The notes under the pieces: model-generated
What the model was told of the DNA's origin: nothing
What the model saw: only the letters and a program-made list of their open reading frames with translations
Database searches by the model: none
In this document: piece by piece, positions 34,522 through 43,290 of the stretch
Layout of the letters: every line of letters begins with the position of its first letter
How positions within the stretch are numbered: position 1 is the stretch's first letter
NCBI RefSeq assembly: GCF_014695395.1
Contig: NZ_JACJOF010000017.1
Span: forward strand, 1 to 64,000
Length of the DNA: 64,000 bases
Origin: Nodosilinea sp. FACHB-131
GTDB lineage: Bacteria; Cyanobacteriota; Cyanobacteriia; Phormidesmidales; Phormidesmidaceae
Reading direction: 5' to 3'
Made by a program: the position numbers and the translations under genes

Positions 34522-35307
34522 CTAATCTGTTAATTCTGATACAGAAATTCGCCTCCAAATCTGAGGAGAAACACCATGAAGCTGACGAAATTGACGGGTG
34601 AAATAGCCCGCATCGCTATAGCCTGAAGCTTCAGCAATTTGGCGGATGCTGTCGGTGGTAGTGGCCAGCAGAGTTTTGGCCTCGGCCATGCGGCGCTCAA
34701 TAATCCATTGTTTGACCGTGCGCCCAGTGTATGACTGCACCAAACTGGTCAGATAAGCTGGAGAATAGCCCGCATCTTGAGCCACATCATTGAGGCTGAT
34801 TGGCTTTTGGTAGTGGGCTTCGATAAAGCAAAAGACGTTGGCTAGCTTGGGCTCAACGGGAAAAATATTGGTTGATAGGGAACTTTGGGACAGTTCTTGG
34901 GGCTGGCTTACCCCGTCGGCGTAAAGCTTTGAGAGCTGCTCCTGGCGCTGCAAGCGGCTGTTAACGGCAGCCAAAAATTGCTCGACAGTGCAGGGTTTGG
35001 TCAAGTAGTCGTCAGCCCCCAGTTCCATGCCTTGGCGCAGATCGGCCATGGTGACCTTGGCGGTGAGAAAGATGAGGGGAATCAGCGCTGTCTGCTTGGT
35101 TTTGCGCAGTGCAGAGAGCACCGAATAGCCATCCATATCGGGCATCATGATGTCGCATACAACCAGGTCGGGGGTGTGCTGCTGGGCCATTGCCACCCCG
35201 GCGGTGCCGTCGCTGGCCCCCACGGCCCGAAACCCCTCAAACTCTAAGCATTTGAGAAAAAGATGGCGCGTTTGGGTTTCGTCCTCAATGATGAGAATAG
35301 TCTTCAC
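34522..35307 (-). CDS. Response regulator with AraC-type DNA-binding domain
   Basis: A 261-residue regulator. The receiver domain (1-120) has the acidic pocket IEDE, phospho-Asp in VVCDIMMPDMDGY, FLTAK and DYLTKPC. The AraC/XylS output domain (about 160-255) has two helix-turn-helix units: ISLNDVAQDAGYSPAYLTSLVQSYTG, then RQIAEASGYSDAGYFTRQFRQLHG. The GTG at 35307 is chosen because the receiver fold begins there. It is divergent from a PAS histidine kinase 337 bases away, the likely partner. Confidence 0.9.
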   Translation of the reverse strand: MKTILIIEDETQTRHLFLKCLEFEGFRAVGASDGTAGVAMAQQHTPDLVVCDIMMPDMDGYSVLSALRKTKQTALIPLIFLTAKVTMADLRQGMELGADDYLTKPCTVEQFLAAVNSRLQRQEQLSKLYADGVSQPQELSQSSLSTNIFPVEPKLANVFCFIEAHYQKPISLNDVAQDAGYSPAYLTSLVQSYTGRTVKQWIIERRMAEAKTLLATTTDSIRQIAEASGYSDAGYFTRQFRQLHGVSPQIWRRISVSELTD

Positions 35308-35644
35308 AAGAATTCTCGTTTTTTCAGATCGGCAGCGTTTACTGGAGCGATTCAAGTACTGAGTTTTTTAGATCAAATCGACTATCAAAATTTATTATGC
35401 AAGTAATATCAATACAGCTTAAATAGAGCTAGAGAGCCAAGCTATAATTCCAAAAAATCCAAATTTGCACCATAGACGCTTGTCCCTACCATTGAGTACG
35501 TAAATTGCTCCACAGTTCTGTAGTAAACCTTAGGGGAATAGGCTGTTGTATAGAGTGATACCTTCTTTTTGGCTGACGGAATGGACCTAGGGCTGGCTTT
35601 TCCCTAGAGCTGGCAAAATGTTTTGTTGCGATCGCTAACCCCAG
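35308..35644. other. Intergenic region between divergent RR and HK genes
   Basis: A 337-base shared promoter region between the response-regulator and kinase genes, A/T-rich around 35370-35430. No repeat or gene was seen; an autoregulatory AraC-type site would be expected here but cannot be identified by eye. Confidence 0.5.
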
Positions 35645-36859
35645 ATGACCCAAACCTACTGGCTACCCCCTAGAGATGCTTCCTCCACCGCACCCCTGGG
35701 ACAGCTAGAGCACCTGCGCCGCCAGCACCAGCTGATTCTCAATGCTGTGGGCGAGGGCGTTTACGGGCTGGATATGGCGGGCAACGTCACCTTCGTCAAT
35801 CCCGCTGCTGCCGCCATGATCGGCTGGTCAACTGAGGAGCTGATTGGCCAGTCAATGCATGCGGTGATGCACCATTCTCTAGCCGATGGTCGCCCCTACC
35901 AGCGGGAGGCCTGCCCGATCTATGCGGCGTTTCAGGATGGCAGCGTGCGGCGGGTGACCAATGAGGTGTTTTGGCGCAAAGATGGCACCAGCTTCCCGGT
36001 CGAATATATCAGCACCCCCATGCGGGATGAAGAGGGGCGGCTGATTGGCACAGTGGTAACCTTTCGCGACATTACCCAGCGGCGCTGGGCCGAGCAGGTA
36101 TTGCAGCGGGCCAACGAAGAGCTGGAGCAAAAGGTGCAGGAGCGCACCGCCGAGTTGCAGAATGCCAACCAGCAGCTGCGGCAGCTGAGCGATCTGCGAT
36201 CGCGCTTTGTCTCCATGGTTTGCCACGAGTTTCGCAACCCGCTCAACAACATTGCGCTGACGGTGTCATCACTCAACCGCTACGACACCCAGCTGCGCCC
36301 TGACGAAAAAACTGACTACCTGCTCATTATCAACGCCAACGTCGAGCGCATGACCCAGATGATCGACGACATTTTAGTGATCGGCAAGATCGAGGCCAAG
36401 GTGTTGGAGGTCAACCCCAGACCGCTGGATCTGGTAGCTTTTTGCCAGGAACTGCTGGCCGAGGGTGACTACCAGCGGCCCCAGTGCCCGATTCAGTTTG
36501 GCTGCCGTAGTCATCGGATGCTGGCCTGTTTAGATGAGCGACTGCTGCGATCGATCCTCAGCAATCTGCTGTCGAACGCAATTCGCTATACTCCGCGCGA
36601 TCGCCCCATTGGGCTGAAACTGGCCAAGCAGCGGAGCCAGGTCATCATCAAAGTGCAGGACGAGGGGATTGGCATTCCTTCAAGCGATCGCAGGCAGCTG
36701 TTTGAGCCTTTTCACCGAGGTCAAAACGTTAGCAACATTCCAGGAACGGGGCTGGGACTGAGCATTGTGAAGCAGTTTGTGCAGCTCCAGCAGGGCTCTA
36801 TCAAAGTCACCAGCCGGGTGGGCATGGGAACTACGTTCACGGTCAGCCTGCCAGCGTAA
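35645..36859 (+). CDS. PAS-domain sensor histidine kinase
   Basis: A 404-residue soluble kinase. The PAS fold is at about 28-150 (ILNAVGEGVYGLDMAGNVTFVNPAAAAMIGWSTEEL; GTVVTFRDITQRR). A coiled coil follows (EELEQKVQERTAELQ). The HisKA His is in MVCHEFRNPLNNIAL. ATPase motifs are NLLSNAIRYTP, DEGIGIPSS and GTGLGLSIVKQFV. There are no membrane helices, so the signal is probably intracellular. It is likely to phosphorylate the divergent AraC-type regulator. A dispersed repeat copy follows the stop. Confidence 0.92.
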   Translation: MTQTYWLPPRDASSTAPLGQLEHLRRQHQLILNAVGEGVYGLDMAGNVTFVNPAAAAMIGWSTEELIGQSMHAVMHHSLADGRPYQREACPIYAAFQDGSVRRVTNEVFWRKDGTSFPVEYISTPMRDEEGRLIGTVVTFRDITQRRWAEQVLQRANEELEQKVQERTAELQNANQQLRQLSDLRSRFVSMVCHEFRNPLNNIALTVSSLNRYDTQLRPDEKTDYLLIINANVERMTQMIDDILVIGKIEAKVLEVNPRPLDLVAFCQELLAEGDYQRPQCPIQFGCRSHRMLACLDERLLRSILSNLLSNAIRYTPRDRPIGLKLAKQRSQVIIKVQDEGIGIPSSDRRQLFEPFHRGQNVSNIPGTGLGLSIVKQFVQLQQGSIKVTSRVGMGTTFTVSLPA

Positions 36860-36895
36860 TGGGCTTACTTAAAAGGTGGCAGGCTGCGGCTGAGT

Positions 36896-36979
36896 GATTC
36901 GCGAAGCGTAAAGCCTACGGCATCCCAGAAACGGGAACCAATTCGGAACGAGTATTCGTTTCAAAATCGCGTCTGGATC
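36896..36979. repeat. Dispersed GATTCGCGnAGCGTAAAGCC repeat, copy 1
   Basis: GATTCGCGAAGCGTAAAGCC begins a stretch of about 84 bases which, with few changes, recurs at 58771-58850. Shared words include AGAAACGGGAACC and AGTAT(T/C)CGT. It lies downstream of the PAS kinase gene. Confidence 0.8.
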
Positions 36980-37074
36980 CGCTCTGCAACTGCTTTGAGG
37001 CGATCGCCCCTAGGGCAGCACCGAATGGGCTGGCCTGTGCCACAATTATCGCCGTGTGATGGAGGGATGACATT

Positions 37075-39294
37075 GTGGCACAGCAGTCGGGCAAGGGCCT
37101 TTTACTGGTCGCGATGGCCTCTTGGGGGCGGTCTTTAACCATTGCAGGGTTAGTTGGGGGAGTGGGCCTGCCCATGCTGCCGGTCTTCGCCCAGGTCGAG
37201 ATCCCATCTAGGCAAAACCAGCCGGCTAGCGCTGCCCTTCCCGACAGCTTAGAGCTATACCTAGAACTTACTGACGATTCCGAGGTAGAGAGCTTTCCTT
37301 TAGTCCCCACTGCCGAGCCATCGCCCGCTCCACGCCCTGGTCGGCGGCCTACCCATGTGCCGTCGCCGCCGCCGCTGCCTCCCTCCCAGCGACCCAGGGT
37401 GGTTCAGCCCGCTAATTCAGACAATGCCACAGTAGACTCGCCCAGCCCCACCTCGGGCGACCCCGCCGAGCAGATTGCCCCGGCAGTGATCGAGCTGTCG
37501 CCCACCGGCCGGCCCCCCAGCCCGGTCGTGTTTCTGGCCATGCAGCAGGAACTCAAGAACCTGATTGGCCGCTTCGAGAGCGCCCTGATTATGGCGAACT
37601 CGCTGGATGCGCCCACGGCCCTCACCCTGCCCGATCGCCTGCCCGTGCTCACCGCTGCCGCCGACCAGGTCAATGTGGCCGGAGGGCGTGGGGCCGATCT
37701 GCACCCTACCCTGGGCGAGGCCCAGCAGCTTTTGAATGATTGGGATGGGCTGCTGGCGGCAGATAAACATAGCGAGGTACGCGATCGCTGGCTAGCCACC
37801 CGCACCGCCCTGTGGGAGAACTTCCCTACCGATCGCCCCATCAACCAGGGTGAGATTCGCGCTATGTGGCTCGATCGCGGCACCATTGTGCGGGCTAGGT
37901 CGCCCCAGGGGCTGAGCGAAATCTTCGACAAACTGGCGGCCGCTGGTATCAACACCGTCTTCTTTGAAACTGTGAATGCGGGCTACACCATCTACCCCAG
38001 CCAGGTAGCCCCCGAGCAAAACCCTCTCACCCAAGGTTGGGATCCCCTCGCCGCCGCCGTGGATTTGGCCCACCAGCGGGGCATGACCCTGCACGCTTGG
38101 GTGTGGGTATTTGCAGCGGGCAACCAGCGCCACAACCGCCTGCTCAACCAGCCTACCAACTACCCCGGCCCGGTGATCTCGCGACACCCCAGCTGGGCCG
38201 CCTACGACAACAGCGGCAGCCTCATCCCTCGAGGGCAAGATAAGCCTTTCTTAGACCCTGCCAATCCCGAGGTGCGCAGCTACCTCACCCGGCTGATGAC
38301 CGAAATCGTCACCAACTACGAGGTCGATGGCCTGCACCTCGACTACATTCGCTACCCCTTTCAAGATCCTGGGGCCAACCGTACCTACGGCTATGGCGAA
38401 GTTGCCCGCTGGCGCTTTCAAGGCATGACCGGCGTGGACCCTGCCACCCTCAATCCCCGACCCGACGACGCCCTCGATCGCAACCAGCGAATTCAGCAGC
38501 AGGTGCTCTGGGAGCGCTGGAACGAGTTTCGAGTGCAGCAAGTCACCTCGTTTGTGCAATCCATCTCCAGCACCCTGCGGCGGCAGCACCCCGGCTTGGT
38601 AATGTCGGCGGCAGTGTTTGCCAACCCCGAGCACGAGCGATTACAGCGCATTCAGCAAGACTGGGGAGCCTGGGCCCGAGCCGACTACCTCGACTGGATT
38701 GTGCTGATGAGCTATGCGGGCGACACCAGTCGCTTTGAGCGCATTGTTTCCCCCTGGTTGGTGAATGAATCCTTTGGCTCAACCCTGGTCATTCCAGCGA
38801 TTCGGCTGCTGAATCTGTCGAATGCTGCCACCCTCGACCAGATGCAGGCCAGCCGCGACCTGCCCACCCCCGGCTATGCTCTATTTGCCGCTGCCGATCT
38901 CAATACTGAACTCAACACCGTGCTGGCCCAAACCCAAAGCGGCAGCCCACCTGGCCCCACTGCCCCCTACGCCATGGCTGCTAGCCGTTATGCTGCTCTC
39001 CAGCGCGAGTGGAGCTGGCTGCTGACTCACCAGCGCCTCTCGATGGATCGCAATGACTTAGAACCTTGGATTGGCGAGGTCAATGACCTGGGCGGCAAGT
39101 TTGACGCCCTAGCCCAAGAGCCATCCCACCGCAACCTGGAAAATGTGAAAGCTGGACTGGCTAGGGTACGCACCTCGGTGAATCAAAGAATGTCGGTAGA
39201 TACGGCAAATAGTGGCTATAGGCTGCGATCGTGGCAGCACCGATTAACGGCGATCGAGCAGTTGCTAGAGCATGGGGAGAAAACTCAGCTTTAG
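37075..39294 (+). CDS. GH10-like (GHL10/PF02638-type) secreted hydrolase
   Basis: A 739-residue exported protein. A signal peptide (LTIAGLVGGVGLPMLPVFAQ, cleavage after AxA-like VFA) is followed by a Pro-rich linker (about 80-110). A helical spacer comes next, then a TIM-barrel domain from about residue 260: EIRAMWLDRGTIV, AAGINTVFFETVNAGYTIYPS, MTLHAWVWVFAAGN, VDGLHLDYIRYPF and DWIVLMSYAGD. This is the glycosidase-like group called family 10 glycosylhydrolase. The GTG start has GGAGG 9 bases ahead. It is likely to act in the periplasm on an envelope glycan; the substrate is unknown. Confidence 0.88.
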   Translation: MAQQSGKGLLLVAMASWGRSLTIAGLVGGVGLPMLPVFAQVEIPSRQNQPASAALPDSLELYLELTDDSEVESFPLVPTAEPSPAPRPGRRPTHVPSPPPLPPSQRPRVVQPANSDNATVDSPSPTSGDPAEQIAPAVIELSPTGRPPSPVVFLAMQQELKNLIGRFESALIMANSLDAPTALTLPDRLPVLTAAADQVNVAGGRGADLHPTLGEAQQLLNDWDGLLAADKHSEVRDRWLATRTALWENFPTDRPINQGEIRAMWLDRGTIVRARSPQGLSEIFDKLAAAGINTVFFETVNAGYTIYPSQVAPEQNPLTQGWDPLAAAVDLAHQRGMTLHAWVWVFAAGNQRHNRLLNQPTNYPGPVISRHPSWAAYDNSGSLIPRGQDKPFLDPANPEVRSYLTRLMTEIVTNYEVDGLHLDYIRYPFQDPGANRTYGYGEVARWRFQGMTGVDPATLNPRPDDALDRNQRIQQQVLWERWNEFRVQQVTSFVQSISSTLRRQHPGLVMSAAVFANPEHERLQRIQQDWGAWARADYLDWIVLMSYAGDTSRFERIVSPWLVNESFGSTLVIPAIRLLNLSNAATLDQMQASRDLPTPGYALFAAADLNTELNTVLAQTQSGSPPGPTAPYAMAASRYAALQREWSWLLTHQRLSMDRNDLEPWIGEVNDLGGKFDALAQEPSHRNLENVKAGLARVRTSVNQRMSVDTANSGYRLRSWQHRLTAIEQLLEHGEKTQL

Positions 39295-39690
39295 CTATAA
39301 GGCGAGCAGTCAAGCGCTACAACCGGCACCCTAGGCTATTAATGTCCAAGAAAGGCTTGATTTAGGCTAGGAGATCAAGGATATTCTCTTATTAAATTGA
39401 CTGCCATCTCTTCGACGAACTCGTGTTCGCAAACTTTGTGAAAGAGCAGAAAAGTTTACGGTTTGAAGCTGAGGTGTTTTTTGTAAGGAAAACTCATGAG
39501 TAAGACCTATGCTTTTGACCGCAGGATATCTGCTTTCCCGATCTTCAAGAAGTATTATGTTGACTCATCAGTCAAGAGCGTTGAGACAGGTGGGTGCTCA
39601 GACGCCATACCGGAAATTCCCTAGTCCACAACAATTATCGAGCTGCTAATTGCAGTTCGATAACTGTTGTGAAGGTCAAACGGGCGATCG
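39295..39690. other. Intergenic region with a long hairpin
   Basis: A 396-base spacer between convergent genes (GH10-like and the HTH protein). Its main structure is the 45-base hairpin at 39627-39671. No coding region was recognised; a short frame from 39496 (ATGAGTAAGACC) does not look like a protein. Confidence 0.5.
39627..39671. repeat. Long near-perfect palindrome (20-bp arms, 5-base loop)
   Basis: The arms CACAACAATTATCGAGCTGC and GCAGTTCGATAACTGTTGTG pair at 18 of 20 positions plus one wobble, around TAATT. No T-run follows, so it is not a standard terminator. It lies 20 bases past the stop of the HTH gene. A small mobile-element remnant or 3'-end structure are both possible. Confidence 0.65.
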
Positions 39691-40194
39691 CTAAGAGATT
39701 TGGGGATCTTCGGGTAGGGGCACGGTGAAGTTAGCCTGTTTAGCGATCAGCTCTAAAAATTTAGCAGTGCTGCGATCGGGGTCGTAAACACCGTTTTCCC
39801 ACTCGCTAACGGTTTGGCGGCGTACGCCCATCTGCTCAGCAAACTCCATTTGGGTAAGGCTCATATGCTTGCGCAGGGCGCGGATGGCATCTTGCTGCCA
39901 AACGATTTTGCCGTCTTTTTGCTCAATGTTGTATTGAGCCTCAAACTTGCGAAAGGTGACAGTTTTGCTGTCCACATCAATGTCGTAGACGTGGTAGCCC
40001 GCTCCTACCCAGGCTCCGGCCTGGAGAGCGGCAGGAGTATCGCGGTTGCTCCACCAGTTCTTGCGCTCAACCGCTGAGTGGGGTAGCGGGTTCCCAAGCA
40101 AAGCCTCGATGTCGGCGAAGGTCAGCAAAACTTCGGCCTTGCCAGAGGTCTTCAGGTGATTGAACAGAGGAAAGTATTTGCTGCCGGGTTTCAT
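39691..40194 (-). CDS. DUF7662-like domain plus XRE helix-turn-helix protein
   Basis: A 167-residue protein. Residues 1-75 look like the DUF7662 domain: YFPLFNHLKTSGKAEVLLTFADIEALLGNPLPHSAVERKNWWSN followed by AALQAGAWVGAGYHV. The C-terminal part has an XRE helix-turn-helix: IRALRKHMSLTQMEFAEQMGVRRQTVSEWENGVYDPD. Similar one-chain combinations occur in cyanobacterial regulators. The DNA-binding half is clear. The N-domain function is unknown; it may bind a ligand or partner. Confidence 0.8.
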   Translation of the reverse strand: MKPGSKYFPLFNHLKTSGKAEVLLTFADIEALLGNPLPHSAVERKNWWSNRDTPAALQAGAWVGAGYHVYDIDVDSKTVTFRKFEAQYNIEQKDGKIVWQQDAIRALRKHMSLTQMEFAEQMGVRRQTVSEWENGVYDPDRSTAKFLELIAKQANFTVPLPEDPQIS

Positions 40195-40471
40195 AGGTAA
40201 GCGCGATCGCGACTCAATCTCAGCGGTAAACCATATGACTCTCTATAATGACGCAAAAACCTGACTTAATGACCGCAGAGTTAGCAAGACATTGAGAACT
40301 TTGATCTGGGCGGTTCATCGTATCCCTTTGAGTTAATGGTCTTTAAGGGGAAGAGCGATCGCTATTTACGGTCACATCGTTGGTGCTGTTCCTACGCCAA
40401 ACATTTTCTCTGTTGCACTGGCATCCATAGATTCGTTACGGTAGCAAAGCTGACTCTGCTTCATATCGCCT

Positions 40472-40723
40472 ATGGCCCGTCCTGAGCTCGACCTAAACAC
40501 CGTTGACCGCGTCATCGAAATGGCCTGGGAAGATCGCACACCCTTTGAGGCCATTGAGACTCAGTTTGGGCTAGCAGAGAAACAGGTGATTGCCATCATG
40601 CGTTGCTACATGCAGCCCTCTAGCTTTCGTCTGTGGCGAAAGCGGGTGACGGGGCGCAATACCAAGCATCAGCACAAGCGAGACTTTGCCCTAGGCCGGT
40701 TTAAGTCGGCTAACCAAAAATAG
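40472..40723 (+). CDS. TIGR03643/DUF2805-family small protein
   Basis: An 83-residue basic protein: LNTVDRVIEMAWEDRTPFEAIETQFGLAEKQVIAIMRCYMQPSSFRLWRKRVTGRNTKH. This matches TIGR03643 (DUF2805), a helix-turn-helix-like family of unknown function. It is followed after 4 bases by a CxxC small protein, a pairing I recall from other genomes. The two are probably cotranscribed. Confidence 0.88.
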   Translation: MARPELDLNTVDRVIEMAWEDRTPFEAIETQFGLAEKQVIAIMRCYMQPSSFRLWRKRVTGRNTKHQHKRDFALGRFKSANQK

Positions 40724-40727
40724 AAGC

Positions 40728-40916
40728 GTGGCATCTCATCTGCGCGCCAAGCCCTGCGACCTGTGCCAGGCTCCAGCAACCGTGCGGTACCGTATTCAAT
40801 GCGCCCCTGGAGCAGCCTGGGTATTGGCCTGCCCCCACTGCCAAAAGACTCAACGCGAGCAGAACCCCAATTATCGCTATGGCGGCACCTGGAAAGCTCG
40901 CCTCAAAAAGGGCTAG
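40728..40916 (+). CDS. Small CxxC zinc-finger-like protein
   Basis: A 62-residue protein with two CxxC pairs, PCDLCQ (residues 9-14) and ACPHCQK (about 34-40), spaced like a zinc ribbon. The C-terminus YRYGGTWKARLKKG is a recognisable end of this small family. The GTG start 4 bases after the previous stop indicates coupling. Role unknown; nucleic-acid binding is plausible. Confidence 0.75.
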   Translation: MASHLRAKPCDLCQAPATVRYRIQCAPGAAWVLACPHCQKTQREQNPNYRYGGTWKARLKKG

Positions 40917-41082
40917 CCCCACTCATTTTTATTGCCATAGTCGCTTTTCTTTAAACATGAAAGCGCTCTGTAAAATTACCTAGGCTTATTTCAAGCTTAT
41001 AAGAAACCTTGTCGATTCTTCACAGACTCAGATTAAACCGAGTTATGTTGAGGGAACTATAGGTGTAACCGTTAATTGCCTA

Positions 41083-41886
41083 ATGCACATAGCCATGAAA
41101 ACTTCTACAGTTCTGGTGCATTCAACCCTTGCCCAAGCGCCTGCCGCCAGCCGGCCCCAGCTTGATAACCCTTGGATGCTCTCGTCTGGGGGATTGCTAG
41201 TGCTATTGCTAGGGTTGGGTGTCTATTCTCACCTGCAAACTCGCCGTCTGTTAAAACAGCTCAAATTCGAATCCTACAAAAATCAAGAGCTGCAAAAAAA
41301 GGTCAAGCTAGCTCTCAAAACCATCAGCAAGATGGAGCAAAACCCTGACCTAATTCACTCTCGCGAATTTAACCTTGACTACCTGCGCATGCGCATGGAC
41401 GAAGAGCATTTCCACACCTCGATTGTGAACCAGCTCAAGGTCAAAGTTAAGCAAAAAATTAGTGTTGCCCTGCGTCCCCGTCAGGCTGAAGAAGGGTTAA
41501 TTGGGGTGGCTAGCAAGCCTCGCGTAGTGGATGAAATATTTGATGTCGAGTATTCCCCTCAAGACAACCCTACTGCGAAAAAGCGGGTGCTGTTTCGCAT
41601 TCAAATTCGGCTGGCCAAGCTGCCGACCCAGGCTACTTCCTCGACCATCGGTCAGCTGGTTGAATGTATTGAAAACTTTATGAGCCCCGATGCGGAAGAA
41701 ACCCACTGGCAGCCCACTATCCAGGGGCGCATCGCCAATATGCACTGGGACCAAAAAGCTAAGCCCACTCCCCTGCTGGTGATTGAACAATCTAGCGAAG
41801 GGGCGAATGTGACGTTGCGCAGCCGCAATGAGTTGCCGACCAGCATGAGCAGCACCAGCAGAACGCCCAAAAGGAACCCGGCCTAA
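41083..41886 (+). CDS. Membrane-anchored conserved hypothetical protein
   Basis: A 267-residue protein with one membrane helix (about 33-50: LSSGGLLVLLLGLGVYSH). A basic coiled coil follows (RRLLKQLKFESYKNQELQKKVKLALKTISKM), then a cytoplasmic domain with RMRMDEEHFHTSIVNQLKVKVKQKISVALRP and KKRVLFRIQIRLAKL. I recognise it as a cyanobacterial conserved protein with no assigned role. The tail is Ser/Thr/Arg-rich and probably disordered. The start may be the second Met at 41095. Confidence 0.7.
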   Translation: MHIAMKTSTVLVHSTLAQAPAASRPQLDNPWMLSSGGLLVLLLGLGVYSHLQTRRLLKQLKFESYKNQELQKKVKLALKTISKMEQNPDLIHSREFNLDYLRMRMDEEHFHTSIVNQLKVKVKQKISVALRPRQAEEGLIGVASKPRVVDEIFDVEYSPQDNPTAKKRVLFRIQIRLAKLPTQATSSTIGQLVECIENFMSPDAEETHWQPTIQGRIANMHWDQKAKPTPLLVIEQSSEGANVTLRSRNELPTSMSSTSRTPKRNPA

Positions 41887-41919
41887 CTGCTCAGTTACTG
41901 GTTGATTGTAAGCAACTAG

Positions 41920-43179
41920 TCAATAGACAGCGGATGCCATGGCGGTGGCATCCGCCACTGGTGCTGGGGCCGATCGCGCCTGGGCCATATCCGAGAGAAT
42001 GGCATCAAGCAGTTGCTCGCGCAGGTCGGGGATGACAGCCAGAGCCCGAGTCCAGTCAGGAATTTGAGTACCGGTGGGGTCGTCGAGGTACTGGTTGCCG
42101 GCTTCAAGAATCACCTGTTCAAAGGTTTCGATGGTGATTTCTTCCTGGTGGCGATCATACTCTAGACCGTTGAAGCGGGCATCGACGAAATACTGACGAG
42201 CAAGGTTTTGGGCCTCGCGGCGGTACTTAATCCGCAGGGCGCGAATGTGGTCTTGGCCAATCACCACCTGTTCGGTTTCGGTCAGGGTTCTAAACACCGA
42301 CTGCAGAATGTCGCGGCACATTTTTTGCAGCCCTGAGTTGGTTGTGCTGCCTAAGGTCTGGTGCTTGTGCTCAAAAACGCCCAGGTCGATTTGGGCAATG
42401 CGCTTGAGGGAGACGTTGCGGTAGACCTCGGCCAGCAGACCCACCTCTAACCCCCAGTTGCCAGGGATGCGGGTGGTCAGCGCCAGGTCGGCGGACAGGG
42501 CAAACTCGCCTGAGAGGGGGTAGCGATAGGCGTCGAGATAGCGTAGGTAGTCGCGGTAGCCAAACAGCTCCATCAGCGAGGTGAGCAGCGGAGTAACAAA
42601 CAGCCGGGTGACCCGACCGTGCATGCCACGGGGATCGCCGCCGACGCGAGCGTAATAGGCTTTGCTGAAGTCGATGCCAAAGTCTTGCTCCAGTAGGGGG
42701 TATAGCAGCTTCAGGGGATAGGCGCGATCGTAGGTGACAATGTCGGCATCGTGGAGGGCGATCGCCGCCGCATGCAGAGAAGCTACTCCTAGCCCGAGCC
42801 ATACGGCGACACCCTTGCCCTTAAATCGCAGCAGGTCTAGCCCTTTGTCTTTAAGGGTTTGCAGAATGTCGGTAATGCGCGGCCCATTTTCCCACAGGAC
42901 AAAGGTGGGCTGGGGCAGCGGCTCGAAAAACTGCACCGCATGGCGATACTGCTCAAAGGTATCGGCATAGAGGCAGACAATGACGTTATTGACAAACGGA
43001 GAATGGCTGAGGTGGTCGCGAATGGTTGCCAGGGCCGGGCGCTCTAGCTCTTCGTAGAGCGACGGAATCAGCACGGCGGTAGGGTTGGTTTGGCTAAGCT
43101 CGGTGAGACGCTGCTCTAAACGCTCGAAATCGTACCCCAGGTCGTGGATGGTGGTGATTAGCTCTTGCTTATAGTCCAT
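41920..43179 (-). CDS. Glucosyl-3-phosphoglycerate synthase-like glycosyltransferase (GT81)
   Basis: A 419-residue GT-A protein. The chain opens TAVLIPSLYEELERPALATIRDHL. A nucleotide-sugar and metal region is seen in AIALHDADIVTYDRAYPLKLLYPLL. RVGGDPRGMHGRVTRLFVTPLL and LSGEFALSADLALTTRIPGNWGLEVGLLAEVY follow; these blocks fit GpgS-type enzymes that make glucosyl-3-phosphoglycerate, precursor of the compatible solute glucosylglycerate. Mannosyl-transfer alternatives cannot be excluded. It lies 111 bases after a GH57 gene on the same strand. Confidence 0.78.
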   Translation of the reverse strand: MDYKQELITTIHDLGYDFERLEQRLTELSQTNPTAVLIPSLYEELERPALATIRDHLSHSPFVNNVIVCLYADTFEQYRHAVQFFEPLPQPTFVLWENGPRITDILQTLKDKGLDLLRFKGKGVAVWLGLGVASLHAAAIALHDADIVTYDRAYPLKLLYPLLEQDFGIDFSKAYYARVGGDPRGMHGRVTRLFVTPLLTSLMELFGYRDYLRYLDAYRYPLSGEFALSADLALTTRIPGNWGLEVGLLAEVYRNVSLKRIAQIDLGVFEHKHQTLGSTTNSGLQKMCRDILQSVFRTLTETEQVVIGQDHIRALRIKYRREAQNLARQYFVDARFNGLEYDRHQEEITIETFEQVILEAGNQYLDDPTGTQIPDWTRALAVIPDLREQLLDAILSDMAQARSAPAPVADATAMASAVY

Positions 43180-43290
43180 ACCCTGATATCCCTAGAATGC
43201 TAGGTCTCATCATAGGGATAAGTGGCGATCGCAAGATGTCTGAATCACTACCCGATGCTCGAACGCTGCCCGGCGTCTATGGATTGCACC

